A stretch of 64,000 nt of DNA. It comes from Microbulbifer harenosus. GTDB taxonomy: Bacteria; Pseudomonadota; Gammaproteobacteria; Pseudomonadales; Cellvibrionaceae. The DNA is taken from positions 1 to 64,000 of the forward strand of contig NZ_VANI01000005.1 in NCBI RefSeq assembly GCF_005771435.1, given 5' to 3'. Position 1 is the first letter of the stretch; every line of letters starts with the position of its first letter. The translations under genes and the position numbers were made by a program. The notes beneath the pieces were generated by a model. That model had not been told where the DNA came from. It worked only from the letters and a program-made list of their open reading frames with translations, and did not search any database. Of this stretch, positions 34,733 through 43,132 are shown one piece after another.

Positions 34733-37165
34733 TCAAAACGCAAACCCGGATACCAACACGCGGTCGCCGCTGTCGATATCCACCGCGATCAGGCTGCCGC
34801 TGGCATTGTCGGTGACGTACAGTATCCGCTGCCCGGCATCCAGTACCGCATCTGCCAGATCCGCTTCGGGGTTAAAAGGGCTGCCGCCGCCGAACAGTTG
34901 CTCATCGCCGCTGTTGCGCTCTCCATCCGGCCCCAGGTCGTAACCGGAAATCACACTGCGGTCGCCGGTGTCGAGGTCCACGGCAACAATGGCGGATTTG
35001 CCGGACAACGCGTCCAACACCAGGACACGGTTGTTGGCGGCATCCAGAGAGACGGACACTGGGTACTGCATTACATCGCCGGCGCCAGTAACCGAGTCGG
35101 CAATTACCACGCGGTCGCCAGTCGCCAGACCCACACTCATCAGTTTCCCGCTGCCAGGGGAATAAGCGCCGTTCAGCAGCAGCAGGCGATTATTATCCGC
35201 ATCCAGCGCCAGCGAGAGCGGCGCAGTAAATGCCGGCCCCGAACCGATATCCGTTGCCGGATCTTCGCCAGCGCCCGCCGAAATCAGGGTGCGGTCTCCC
35301 GTCTCCAGATCCACCGCAAACAACGCCCCCCTCTGCGCAGCGAACAGCCGATTGTTGGCAGCGTCCAGCGCCAGGGATTGAATACCATTGAATGCGGGCC
35401 CAGCGCCGATGAGATCCCCCGCTGCATCCTTACCGGACAGGATCGAGCGGTCGCCGCTTTGCGTATCCACTGCGACGATCACGGCTTCGTCATCTTCGCC
35501 ATCCAGCACGAGCATACGCCCGTCCGCCTCGACCACCAGATCTTCCGGCCAGCTCAGTTCCGGGCCGGAACCGCGAATCTGGTTGGGGTTATCCGCATCG
35601 AAGCCGGACAGCAGCACGCGGTCGCCAAGAGCGCTGCCGGGTGTCAGGTCTACCCGGTAAAACTCACTGCCGCTCCAACTCCGGATATCATCCAGCACTA
35701 CCAGCGATGGCGACAGATCGGCGGAGGCTCCGGGCAGCAGGGCTACCTGGGTGGGAGCAAAGAAGTTCGGGCCTTGGCCCCAGCTGTTTGCCAGCACTGA
35801 CCGATCGCCACTGTTGACATCCACCACATAGACCTTTTTCAGGTAGCCATCCGCTACCCAAAGCCGGCTGGGGTCGGTGGGATCAAACAATATGTCTTCA
35901 ATTGAACGGAATCGCGGCCCTTTCCCGATTATTACGCCCTCACTGTCTGTACCGGACAGCAGCGTCTTGCTGCCATCATTCAGGTTAACACTGAAGAACG
36001 CATCGCCATCGGTAACCACGGCCAGGTCGCCACCACCTGCCGGGTCAAATGCCACGACGTCCGGATCGGCAAAGGTCGCAATCTTGGTTTTGCTTTTCGC
36101 AGTCAAATCAACATCGAACAGCGCTTCAACATTGACCAGACCGTCCACCATCAGGGCACGATCCGGATTGCCAGAGTCGAGGTCGATAGATGAGGGAAAC
36201 CCGGCACTGACAACGGTCGAGGTGCCGGATGCCAGGTCGTCCAGGTCCAGTGCCAACAGCTTGTCAGCATTGCCTGAATCACCGATCAAGGCCCGGTTGT
36301 TGGTGGCATCAAACGCCAGCGATAGCGGAAAGTTGAGCCCGTCCAGCAACAGCGTTCGCGCCTGTGTCGCAAGATCGACCGCAATCACCTTGCCATTCCC
36401 GTACGCAAGCGCGCCAAAATCCAGCACCAGGGCCCGATTGGCGGCAGTATCCAACTCTACCCCTACCGGCTGGTAAAAATCGATGCCATTGCCATCCCCC
36501 TTCTGGCCAATGACGCTGCGGCGCCCGAGGTTTGGCCCGTCGTTCAACTCCAGGGCCAGCAAAGCACCGGCACCCCAGGTCGAAGTATCATCGGCGACCA
36601 GCAGACGCGGCTCACCATTGGCGGAATCGAAGGCAAGGCCATGGGGCGCGATCAATGCGGGTCCGGGGTTTTCGACCTGTTCGACAGTCAGGCTGAAACT
36701 GCTTACCTCACCGCGAGCATCCTGCACGAGACCTTCCAGCGTATCGGTGCCCGCCGGCAGAGAAAGGCTGGGAACCCGCCAGCTGGCAAAGCCGTCGTCG
36801 GTGTCGGCCAACACACCATTCACAGTGACGGAAGTAATGGCATCGCCATCCGGATCACTAGCCGTACCGCGCACACTGATGGATGCGCCGGTGGTCCGGC
36901 TGCCGGAAAGGGGGAATTGGATTGACGCTACCGGCGGCTCATTCGCTTCCTCTTCGGGCGGCGTAGAACCGTCCCCGTCCCCTTCATCGCCATCTTCATT
37001 CTCATCTCCACCGTCTTCTTCCGGCGTGGAGGGGTCCGGCTCGGAAGGCGTCGGGTTCTCTGCTACAGAATCGCCGGAACCTCCGGAGCCGCCACCGCAG
37101 CCGGTCAACCAAACTACCAGGCTGGCTGCCAACAACCAGCGCCCTATCACTACGAACATACCCAT
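34733..37165 (-). CDS. Large beta-propeller-like lipoprotein (paralogue 1)
   Basis: An 810-residue surface lipoprotein. MGMFVVIGRWLLAASLVVWL precedes the lipobox, with Cys23 and a Gly-rich stretch. An acidic Pro/Glu/Asp linker (about 35-75) leads to an Ig-like domain (PVASIQFPLSGSRTTGASI). From about 165 the protein consists of repeats of about 45-50 residues with the core LDAANNRVLVLD and VDLDTGDRSVISG, as in NHL/SMP-30-like propellers. ATG at 37165 is chosen over the more distant 37216 because it directly starts the signal sequence. It is a paralogue of the upstream 880-residue protein, from which it is separated by a strong inverted repeat. A role in sensing or adhesion is inferred from neighbours. 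Confidence 0.85.
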   Translation of the reverse strand: MGMFVVIGRWLLAASLVVWLTGCGGGSGGSGDSVAENPTPSEPDPSTPEEDGGDENEDGDEGDGDGSTPPEEEANEPPVASIQFPLSGSRTTGASISVRGTASDPDGDAITSVTVNGVLADTDDGFASWRVPSLSLPAGTDTLEGLVQDARGEVSSFSLTVEQVENPGPALIAPHGLAFDSANGEPRLLVADDTSTWGAGALLALELNDGPNLGRRSVIGQKGDGNGIDFYQPVGVELDTAANRALVLDFGALAYGNGKVIAVDLATQARTLLLDGLNFPLSLAFDATNNRALIGDSGNADKLLALDLDDLASGTSTVVSAGFPSSIDLDSGNPDRALMVDGLVNVEALFDVDLTAKSKTKIATFADPDVVAFDPAGGGDLAVVTDGDAFFSVNLNDGSKTLLSGTDSEGVIIGKGPRFRSIEDILFDPTDPSRLWVADGYLKKVYVVDVNSGDRSVLANSWGQGPNFFAPTQVALLPGASADLSPSLVVLDDIRSWSGSEFYRVDLTPGSALGDRVLLSGFDADNPNQIRGSGPELSWPEDLVVEADGRMLVLDGEDDEAVIVAVDTQSGDRSILSGKDAAGDLIGAGPAFNGIQSLALDAANNRLFAAQRGALFAVDLETGDRTLISAGAGEDPATDIGSGPAFTAPLSLALDADNNRLLLLNGAYSPGSGKLMSVGLATGDRVVIADSVTGAGDVMQYPVSVSLDAANNRVLVLDALSGKSAIVAVDLDTGDRSVISGYDLGPDGERNSGDEQLFGGGSPFNPEADLADAVLDAGQRILYVTDNASGSLIAVDIDSGDRVLVSGFAF

Positions 37166-37223
37166 CCTACGTCCCCCTACTGCAATACAATTTGTTGCGT
37201 CGAATTTATGAATCACACAGACA

Positions 37224-37254
37224 AACGGGTACCCGACAATGTCGGGTACCCGTT
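37224..37254. repeat. Perfect 14-bp inverted repeat between the two lipoprotein genes
   Basis: Arms 37224-37237 and 37241-37254 (AACGGGTACCCGAC and its complement) enclose three bases. It lies after the stop of the 880-residue protein, where an mRNA hairpin could end or stabilise transcripts; there is no clear T-run on the minus strand. A shorter relative occurs at 40265-40287. Confidence 0.8.
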
Positions 37255-37281
37255 AGCCAAACCCTTTTCCGGTTACCCGGC

Positions 37282-39924
37282 TCAGGGCGTCACGGTTGTA
37301 CGTGTTCCCGTGATCAGGTCTACGGCAAACACTTCATGTACGGCGGGGTCCAGCACCAGCGCGATGTCGTTATCCAGTAACTGCATGGCGGAGGGCTGGT
37401 CCAGACTGGCGCCACTGCCAATGCCAGCACCGGACAGCACGGTTCTGTCACCACTGACCAGGTCCACGGCAATCACGGTATCTGCGAGGAAGTCCGCCGT
37501 GAGCAGCCGGTTATTCGTTTTATCGAGCACCGCGCCCTGCAGCCCCTTGAGAGCCGCACCTTCGCCTACCCCGTTTCCGGAGAGTGTGGTGCGCTCACCA
37601 GTGGTCAGGTCAACGGCAATGATCACGCTATCGCGGTCCACCACCAGTGCCCGGTGATTTTCCTCGTCCAGAACGATGGCGCGTGCACCTTCGAATTCCA
37701 CGCCGTTGCCCGCGCCGGCGCCGGTTAGCGTCGTGCGATGGAGGGTCGGCAGATCCATAAAGGCAATAAGCGGATCCAGTGAGGAAGTTCCCACCAGGGC
37801 ACGCCCGTTGACCACGTCCAGGGCGATGGCCGTAGGTTGCGTCAGTGTGACCCCGGAACCATTGCCTCTACCGGCAAGAATGGTTCTCAGGCCACTGTTC
37901 AGATCTACAGCCATAACGCCGATGGCGGCATCCGAGACCAGGGCGCGATTATTCTCGTCATCGATCACAACACCCCCTGGGATGTTGAATGCAGGACCCT
38001 GACTCTCCAAGGTGCCGATGGACACCAAGGTTTTCTCACCGTTACGCAGGTTCACTGCCATCAGGACACCGCGGGTCACATCAGCGATATACACGGCGCG
38101 TTGATCGGCGTTGATGCCCATACCGGTCGCACTCTGAATCAGTGCGTTGGTTCCCGGATTGTCGATCAGGCGACGTGTTCCGCTCCCGTCTGTGGCTACA
38201 TTGAGAATAATGTCGGTGTCATCATCCAGAATCAGGGCGCGGCTGCTATTGCTATTGAGCACCACTGAAACCGGCGTTTTAAACGCGGGACTATTGGAGC
38301 CGACAAAACCGCCACCTGTACGGGGACCGGCGAGCACTTTGCGAAAACCGGAGGTCAGGTCCACGCCGAACAGGGCCCCGCTGTCATCAATGGTGGCGTC
38401 CATTACCAGCGCGCGGTTGTTGGCCGCATCCATGCTGATGGACACCGGCGAATCGAAAATGTTGTCGCCCCCGCCGATAAGGCTTCCGCCCTGGGTAAAT
38501 CCGGACAAGTTGGTGCGCGCACCGGTGGCAAAATCAATGGCGATCACCGAGCGCCTGCCGGAATCCACCACCAGCGCGCGACTATTGAGCGCATCGACGG
38601 CAATATCTTCCGGGTCTTTAAAGAGCACTCCACCGGTGTCCACACGGCTGCGAAAACCGGTATCCAGATCCACTGCGTACACAGTCCACTGGCTGGCATT
38701 TTCGAACTGGTTGTTCAGTACCAGCACGCGGTTGCGGTCAGTGTCCAAGGCTACCGCGGACGGAAAACTGAAACTCACATCGCCGCCGCCCACAGTGCTG
38801 CTGGAAAGCACAGTGCGATCACCCGTGGCCGGATTCACCGAGAACAAAACACCACCAGCGGCATTGTCGATCACCAGAACACGGTTGTTGGCCGCATCAA
38901 ATGCCAGCGATTCCGGCTGACTGAAAGGTTGGCCGATGCCGACATTTTCAGCAGAAATAATCGTGCGCACGCGGGTGGTGAGATCCACCGCGATCAACGC
39001 GTCCAACCCGGCGTCAACGACCAGGGCGCGGTTGTTCTCCGCATCAAACTCTATGGCTGTCGGCGAGGCAAAGGCGCCTGCCAAAGTGCCTGACGTCAGC
39101 TGAAAATGGGCGGCATCGGTATCAATATTGCCAGCACTGTCTTCGGTGGTGACATGCAGAGTGGTTCTCCCCAGCGGTACAGGCACTTCGGCCTGCCAGG
39201 TAGCGAAGCCGTCGTCACTGGTTGCAGCAACGTCTTCGACCAGAACGCTGACAATTTCACTCTCTTCCTCGTCCACGGCGGTTCCACGCACGATGATGGT
39301 CTGGCTGGTAGTGGAAGAGACGGGCAGCGGGAAATGCACACTGGCTTGCGGGGCTACGGAATCCGGCAAAGTGGTCACCGTAAATTCAGCGCTAATACCA
39401 CCGATGGTCAGTGTCATGCTGGTGACTACACCGAATGAGTCGCCAGAGAGCAATCTCAGCTGTACGCTTTGAGCGGGTTCCACGGTGCCTTCAGCACTGG
39501 TGAAGTCGCCACCATCAATAGCGTATTCGCCACCCACCACACTGATCGGTGCCGACGAATCTGTACCAGTCACAACAATAATGTTGGATTCGATCACCTC
39601 GCTGAATGCGACATCCGACTGCGCTTCGAAAGAGAATGCATCCGGCGCAGTATCAGGTGCGGGAGGTTCTTCCGTTTCTGGTGGCTCTTCGGTTTCCGGC
39701 GGCTCTTCCGTTTCCGGAGGTTCTTCCGTTTCCGGCGGCTCCTCTGTTTCCGGTGGATCTTCCGTTTCCGGCGGTGTATCAGAAGGCACTTCGCCGGAAG
39801 GTTGTTCGACGCTCTCGCCGCCGCCACTGCTACCGCCGCCGCAGGCGGTCAGGGTCGTGAGGAGCAGTATCACCAGCAGGTGACGCCATCTTATTATTCC
39901 TGTAAGGATTCCTGATTTTCTCAT
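37282..39924 (-). CDS. Large beta-propeller-like lipoprotein (paralogue 2) with PPETEE repeats
   Basis: An 880-residue lipoprotein. The signal peptide ends at LLTTLTAC (Cys28), followed by a Gly/Ser stretch. Residues about 50-88 form a low-complexity spacer of PPETEE hexapeptides. Next come a DUF-like beta domain (DVAFSEVIESNIIVVTG) and an Ig-like domain (ASVHFPLPVSSTTSQTI). From about 285 there are many repeats with the core LDAENNRALVVD and VDLTTGERTTLSGNG, giving propeller-like blades. It is homologous to the gene at 34733-37165, probably by tandem duplication. The rigid, charged spacer would project the propeller from the outer membrane. Confidence 0.85.
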   Translation of the reverse strand: MRKSGILTGIIRWRHLLVILLLTTLTACGGGSSGGGESVEQPSGEVPSDTPPETEDPPETEEPPETEEPPETEEPPETEEPPETEEPPAPDTAPDAFSFEAQSDVAFSEVIESNIIVVTGTDSSAPISVVGGEYAIDGGDFTSAEGTVEPAQSVQLRLLSGDSFGVVTSMTLTIGGISAEFTVTTLPDSVAPQASVHFPLPVSSTTSQTIIVRGTAVDEEESEIVSVLVEDVAATSDDGFATWQAEVPVPLGRTTLHVTTEDSAGNIDTDAAHFQLTSGTLAGAFASPTAIEFDAENNRALVVDAGLDALIAVDLTTRVRTIISAENVGIGQPFSQPESLAFDAANNRVLVIDNAAGGVLFSVNPATGDRTVLSSSTVGGGDVSFSFPSAVALDTDRNRVLVLNNQFENASQWTVYAVDLDTGFRSRVDTGGVLFKDPEDIAVDALNSRALVVDSGRRSVIAIDFATGARTNLSGFTQGGSLIGGGDNIFDSPVSISMDAANNRALVMDATIDDSGALFGVDLTSGFRKVLAGPRTGGGFVGSNSPAFKTPVSVVLNSNSSRALILDDDTDIILNVATDGSGTRRLIDNPGTNALIQSATGMGINADQRAVYIADVTRGVLMAVNLRNGEKTLVSIGTLESQGPAFNIPGGVVIDDENNRALVSDAAIGVMAVDLNSGLRTILAGRGNGSGVTLTQPTAIALDVVNGRALVGTSSLDPLIAFMDLPTLHRTTLTGAGAGNGVEFEGARAIVLDEENHRALVVDRDSVIIAVDLTTGERTTLSGNGVGEGAALKGLQGAVLDKTNNRLLTADFLADTVIAVDLVSGDRTVLSGAGIGSGASLDQPSAMQLLDNDIALVLDPAVHEVFAVDLITGTRTTVTP
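39665..39772. repeat. Six 18-bp tandem repeats coding PPETEE
   Basis: Six near-identical 18-base units of GGCTCTTCCGTTTCCGGC type lie inside the 880-residue lipoprotein gene and encode the Pro-Pro-Glu-Thr-Glu-Glu spacer. Unit number could vary by slippage without breaking the frame. Confidence 0.85.
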
Positions 39925-39978
39925 AATACGAACTTATCGAAAGTGAATAGAAAGGTAGGAGATAACCATGCGAGTCAT

Positions 39979-40070
39979 CGTTTAACTAACCGTGTAAACA
40001 GGCATTGGAATAAACGTTTGAGCAACCGTGTAAATAATCGTTTGAATAACCGTGTAAATAACCGTTTAAA
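39979..40070. repeat. 24-bp AT-rich tandem repeats upstream of the lipoprotein gene
   Basis: Units begin at 39979, 40015, 40039 and 40063, with core CGTTTGA followed by AACCGTGTAAATAA. Units 2 and 3 are exactly 24 bases; unit 1 is separated by extra bases and unit 4 is partial. They lie 55-146 bases before the lipoprotein start, inside its probable promoter or leader, and could be binding sites for a regulator. Confidence 0.75.
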
Positions 40071-40147
40071 TATGAATTAATCTGAAAATTTTCAGAATTC
40101 TGAAACATGAGATATGGTTATCGGGTATATTGCTGAACGCTTAAAAT

Positions 40148-40180
40148 AAAAAAGCCCTTTCTGGTAAAAACAGAAAAGGC
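40148..40180 (-). terminator. Intrinsic terminator on the minus strand, no known upstream gene
   Basis: The stem pairs 40154-40163 (GCCCTTTCTG) with 40171-40180 (CAGAAAAGGC), with one internal mismatch and a 7-base loop. On the minus strand six T follow, at 40153 down to 40148. There is no minus-strand protein gene between here and 41159, so it may end a small RNA. Confidence 0.65.
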
Positions 40181-40264
40181 CAACGCTTGAGCGTAAAGAG
40201 TCTCCCGATGTACAAGAACGCAAACCCAAACAATGCGGATAATTTACGTCTTATTCGGACAGGC

Positions 40265-40289
40265 GGGTACCCGACAAATGTCGGGTTTT
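40265..40289 (+). terminator. Hairpin with short T-run, related to the 37224 repeat
   Basis: CCCGACA at 40270-40276 pairs with TGTCGGG at 40279-40285 and is followed by four T on the + strand. Its left part GGGTACCCGACA is shared with the inverted repeat at 37224-37254. No + strand gene is seen directly to its left. Confidence 0.45.
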
Positions 40290-40497
40290 GCGCCAGAGAA
40301 AAGGCCTGGCCAGCAGTGCTGCGCTAATCAGGCACGATAGAACTGGACAACAGTAGATGGTAGATTACCCGCCCATCACGAACCGACCCTTTCGCGCATG
40401 ACAAACAACCACCCCACTCCGCTGCCCGTCACCACAAGTGAATTTCCTGTGCCAATCTTCCACCCGGTGTAACAACCTTACCTTGGCATCAGCCAGA

Positions 40498-41115
40498 ATG
40501 AGTAAAGGAATGAGTTTCAAAGTACTGATCACAGAAGACCACGCGCTCTATCGGGATGGTCTATATCTGCTACTGCTGGAAGCATTCCCTGCCGTCCAGA
40601 TTTTCGAAGCCGGCGATTTTGGCTCCACTCTGACGACCCTGGCAAAACATCCGGATATTGACCTGCTACTGCTGGATATCCATATCCCGGGCACCAGCGG
40701 ACTCAACGGCCTGAAAGAACTCAAAGCCCGCCATCCCGCACTTCCACTGATAGTAGTATCTACCGTCGATCACCATGCCAGCATCCAGCAGATGTTAAGG
40801 TATGGAGCCGACGGTTTTATTGCGAAAACAAGCGGCAAAGCCACAATGCTCAAAGCACTCAGAGATGTAATGGACGGTGAAGTGGTAGTTGTCGGCGGTC
40901 AGAACAATAACGGCCCCATGGCACTTTCACCGCGCCAGGTAACAACCCTGGAACTGTTATCGCTGGGCCTGCCAAACAAGGAAATTGCCGCGCAACTCAA
41001 TATTTCTCCGGCCACGGTCAGAGAGTATGTTTCAGATCTGCTGAAACTGTTTGACTGTGATAACCGAACGCAAGCGGTTCTGAAAGCACGGCAGCTCGGT
41101 TTTATCCTCGATTGA
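40498..41115 (+). CDS. LuxR/NarL-family response regulator
   Basis: About 205 residues. The receiver has ITEDHALYRDG (acidic pocket), the phospho-acceptor Asp in DLLLLDIHIPGTSG, and the conserved Lys in FIAKTSG. The C-terminal GerE/LuxR HTH is LSPRQVTTLELLSLGLPNKE and NISPATVREYVSDLLKLF. The start is uncertain: ATG at 40498 or 40510 both fit, and a GTG at 40438 adds 20 unlikely residues. It is probably the partner of the histidine kinase at 32284 and may control the two lipoprotein genes that lie between them. It converges on the C58-like gene. Confidence 0.9.
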   Translation: MSKGMSFKVLITEDHALYRDGLYLLLLEAFPAVQIFEAGDFGSTLTTLAKHPDIDLLLLDIHIPGTSGLNGLKELKARHPALPLIVVSTVDHHASIQQMLRYGADGFIAKTSGKATMLKALRDVMDGEVVVVGGQNNNGPMALSPRQVTTLELLSLGLPNKEIAAQLNISPATVREYVSDLLKLFDCDNRTQAVLKARQLGFILD

Positions 41116-41158
41116 ACTGCCGCACCATCACATTGGGCTTAGACGACCAGCATGCCGC

Positions 41159-41791
41159 TCATGCAGAAAGGTCCGCGTATGAAAATGTATCGTAATCATC
41201 CTCGTACATGGCCGGCAGGAAATAGGTGAAAAAGTCCATGAAACTAGCCGGCGAATTAAACAGATACTCACCGAAATTCGGGTCAAAGAAGCGAACCCGA
41301 TTGTTGAATAGCCGGTAGGCCATCGCGTGCCCACCGTTTTCCCCATCAATATAAACCATCATATTGCGGTTGATAGTGCCGTTTGCCATCCGATCTGCAT
41401 GAGCGAGCACCTCGACCGGATTCAGATCAACGTCGCCCTGGCGGCTGAGAACGATGAAATCATTCTGGCTCTGTAACTGAAAGTCAAAGTAGTTTTCGTC
41501 CTCGTTCAACGCGCGGTTGGCGGCAACCAACGTCATTAACGCATCAATATTTACGCCGCGATACACTGACCTCCCATTTCGGATGCTCATATAAGCGCCG
41601 TAGTACTGGCCCGGATCGAACCCTCTCCGAATCAGTTTCAGATACTCAAGCGAAATCGCCCAGCAGACACCTCTCCCCACAATTGGCCGGCATTCAGGCA
41701 TATTCTGGTGAAAACGCCACCCAAGTCTTCCGTTATTTTTGGTGGCAGCATTCAGCACTTTGATATGCGCTGCGTAATGCGGATCAGCCAT
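41159..41791 (-). CDS. YopT/C58-like papain-fold cysteine protease
   Basis: About 210 residues from ATG 41791 (MADPHYAAHIKVLN). It carries a Cys-His-Asp arrangement in the YopT/AvrPphB (peptidase C58) order: Cys43 in GRGVCWAISLEYL, His155 in GGHAMAYRL, and Asp170 in RVRFFDPNFGEYLF. In C58 enzymes the Cys follows G-x-C and the Asp lies in a DPN/FG strand after the His, which matches. No signal peptide is visible, so it is cytoplasmic or exported by a dedicated system. A longer frame to 41947 adds 52 residues of doubtful coding value. It is AT-richer than the neighbouring core genes. Other papain-like families cannot be excluded without structure modelling. Confidence 0.7.
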   Translation of the reverse strand: MADPHYAAHIKVLNAATKNNGRLGWRFHQNMPECRPIVGRGVCWAISLEYLKLIRRGFDPGQYYGAYMSIRNGRSVYRGVNIDALMTLVAANRALNEDENYFDFQLQSQNDFIVLSRQGDVDLNPVEVLAHADRMANGTINRNMMVYIDGENGGHAMAYRLFNNRVRFFDPNFGEYLFNSPASFMDFFTYFLPAMYEDDYDTFSYADLSA

Positions 41792-42071
41792 TATTGAATC
41801 TCCATACTCATTTCTGTATATCGCTGCCCTGTGTTTATGGAGCACCGACTCTGTGCGGAAACGCGACTCTGTATATTGATACCAGCGGTGGAAAATCGGG
41901 CTGACCGGATTCGTAACGCGAGGGTTCAATGCAGTGGCGCCCCTCAAGTGCTGTCGTTACTCTAAACAACAGCACTTGCCAACCTGATCGGGCGACAATA
42001 AATGCAAAGGTATTGATTCGCCACCCAACAGGTGTCGGGTATACATCAATAAGCAGCCATGCTAATCGACG

Positions 42072-42668
42072 TTATCTGTGGCCCCTCTCACCTGCCCCTG
42101 ACACGTCAATCTGTAACGAAACCATATGCTTGAATGGCCGCAACATGGCCTGAAAATCGCTCCCTGGCTCCAGCTGCTGCATGGCAAGCGCAATACTTTC
42201 CAGCGTCGACAGGCTGTTGCCGAGGGACGAGTGCCGAATACGATACTCAGAAGCCAACGTCCCCTCAAAGCTGACTCGTGGCAACCGTTGCAAGTCTGGA
42301 TGCAAATGCAACATCTTCTTGGATTTGCGCCAGGTGGCATCAATCACAGTTAACTGTTCTAGCGTACCGGCCCGCGACGTGCCGGGCTCGACCGGATCCA
42401 CGTCCGGCAACCAACTCAGTGACGGGTAAAGCAAGGCCGAGTTGGGTTTCAGCAACTGAGCCAATTGCTCATCCGCAAGCCGCTCTGCCACAATCAATTC
42501 ACTGTTTTCCAGGCACAAATGTGCCATCCGCCCGGTGTTGAACGGGTGCTTCTGTTCCAGGGGGTGCTGTATGATCAGCACCTTGATTCGATTGCGGATA
42601 TGCACCAGCGCGCTGCAGTAACAGACGCTCAGTGGGCGTTGGCAGGTTGAGCAGAGTGGACGCGACAT
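42072..42668 (-). CDS. tapT: DTW-domain tRNA-uridine aminocarboxypropyltransferase
   Basis: A 198-residue protein of the TapT/YfiP (DTW) family, which transfers the 3-amino-3-carboxypropyl group from AdoMet to uridine-47 of certain tRNAs. The N-terminal Cys cluster is RPLCSTCQRPLSVCYC. The family signature appears as VIDATWRKSKKML, a variant of the D-T-W motif. The size is normal for the group. It starts close to the GNAT gene on the opposite strand, so the two share a short promoter region. Confidence 0.85.
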   Translation of the reverse strand: MSRPLCSTCQRPLSVCYCSALVHIRNRIKVLIIQHPLEQKHPFNTGRMAHLCLENSELIVAERLADEQLAQLLKPNSALLYPSLSWLPDVDPVEPGTSRAGTLEQLTVIDATWRKSKKMLHLHPDLQRLPRVSFEGTLASEYRIRHSSLGNSLSTLESIALAMQQLEPGSDFQAMLRPFKHMVSLQIDVSGAGERGHR

Positions 42669-42670
42669 AG

Positions 42671-43132
42671 GTGATGGTAATGGATGCTTTTTCGGTGCAG
42701 TGGCTCTCCGATGCGGAGATGCCGCTGGCCAACAAGTTCTATCGTGAGCACAAGTTTCGTGGTAAGGCGAAGCGGCATGATCCCTGCGCGGTGGTTAGGG
42801 ATGCCAAGAATAGCATTATTGCCTGTGGTTGCCTGCGACAGCTGACCGACAGCCAGCTGCTGGCGGGCGTGGCGGTAGCACCGGACTGGCAGGGCCGTGG
42901 TGTGGCGCGTTTGCTGTTGAACGGCATGGCGGAGAAGTTCGATGCGCAGACATTTACCTTCCCCTACCGGCACCTTATGCCGTTTTATGCCTCACTCGGG
43001 TTTATTGAGTCTCCCTTGGAGGGCCAGCCATCGGCCATCGTGGATCGCTTTCACACCTACGAAAAACAGGGCCGGGATATTGTGCTGATGCGCTATCAAC
43101 CCGCGCATTCTAGATCACAAACAGCGCCATAA
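42671..43132 (+). CDS. GNAT-family N-acetyltransferase
   Basis: About 150 residues with a GNAT fold. The acetyl-CoA loop is [17 protein letters not shown] (Q/RxxGxG/A pattern), and [15 protein letters not shown] matches the C-terminal strand-helix of the family. ATG at 42680 is an alternative start that removes three residues. The substrate is unknown. Its last 23 bases overlap the 3' end of prpD on the other strand. Confidence 0.85.
   Translation: MMVMDAFSVQWLSDAEMPLANKFYREHKFRGKAKRHDPCAVVRDAKNSIIACGCLRQLTDSQLLAGVAVAPDWQGRGVARLLLNGMAEKFDAQTFTFPYRHLMPFYASLGFIESPLEGQPSAIVDRFHTYEKQGRDIVLMRYQPAHSRSQTAP

Noticed and set aside
34667..35800. 377-codon + strand frame inside the first propeller gene
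   Set aside because: It is antisense to a repeat-rich gene with a clear lipoprotein signal and many consistent repeats.
39979..40070. Possible CRISPR array
   Set aside because: Units are contiguous without variable spacers of constant length and no cas genes are present; it is a simple tandem repeat.
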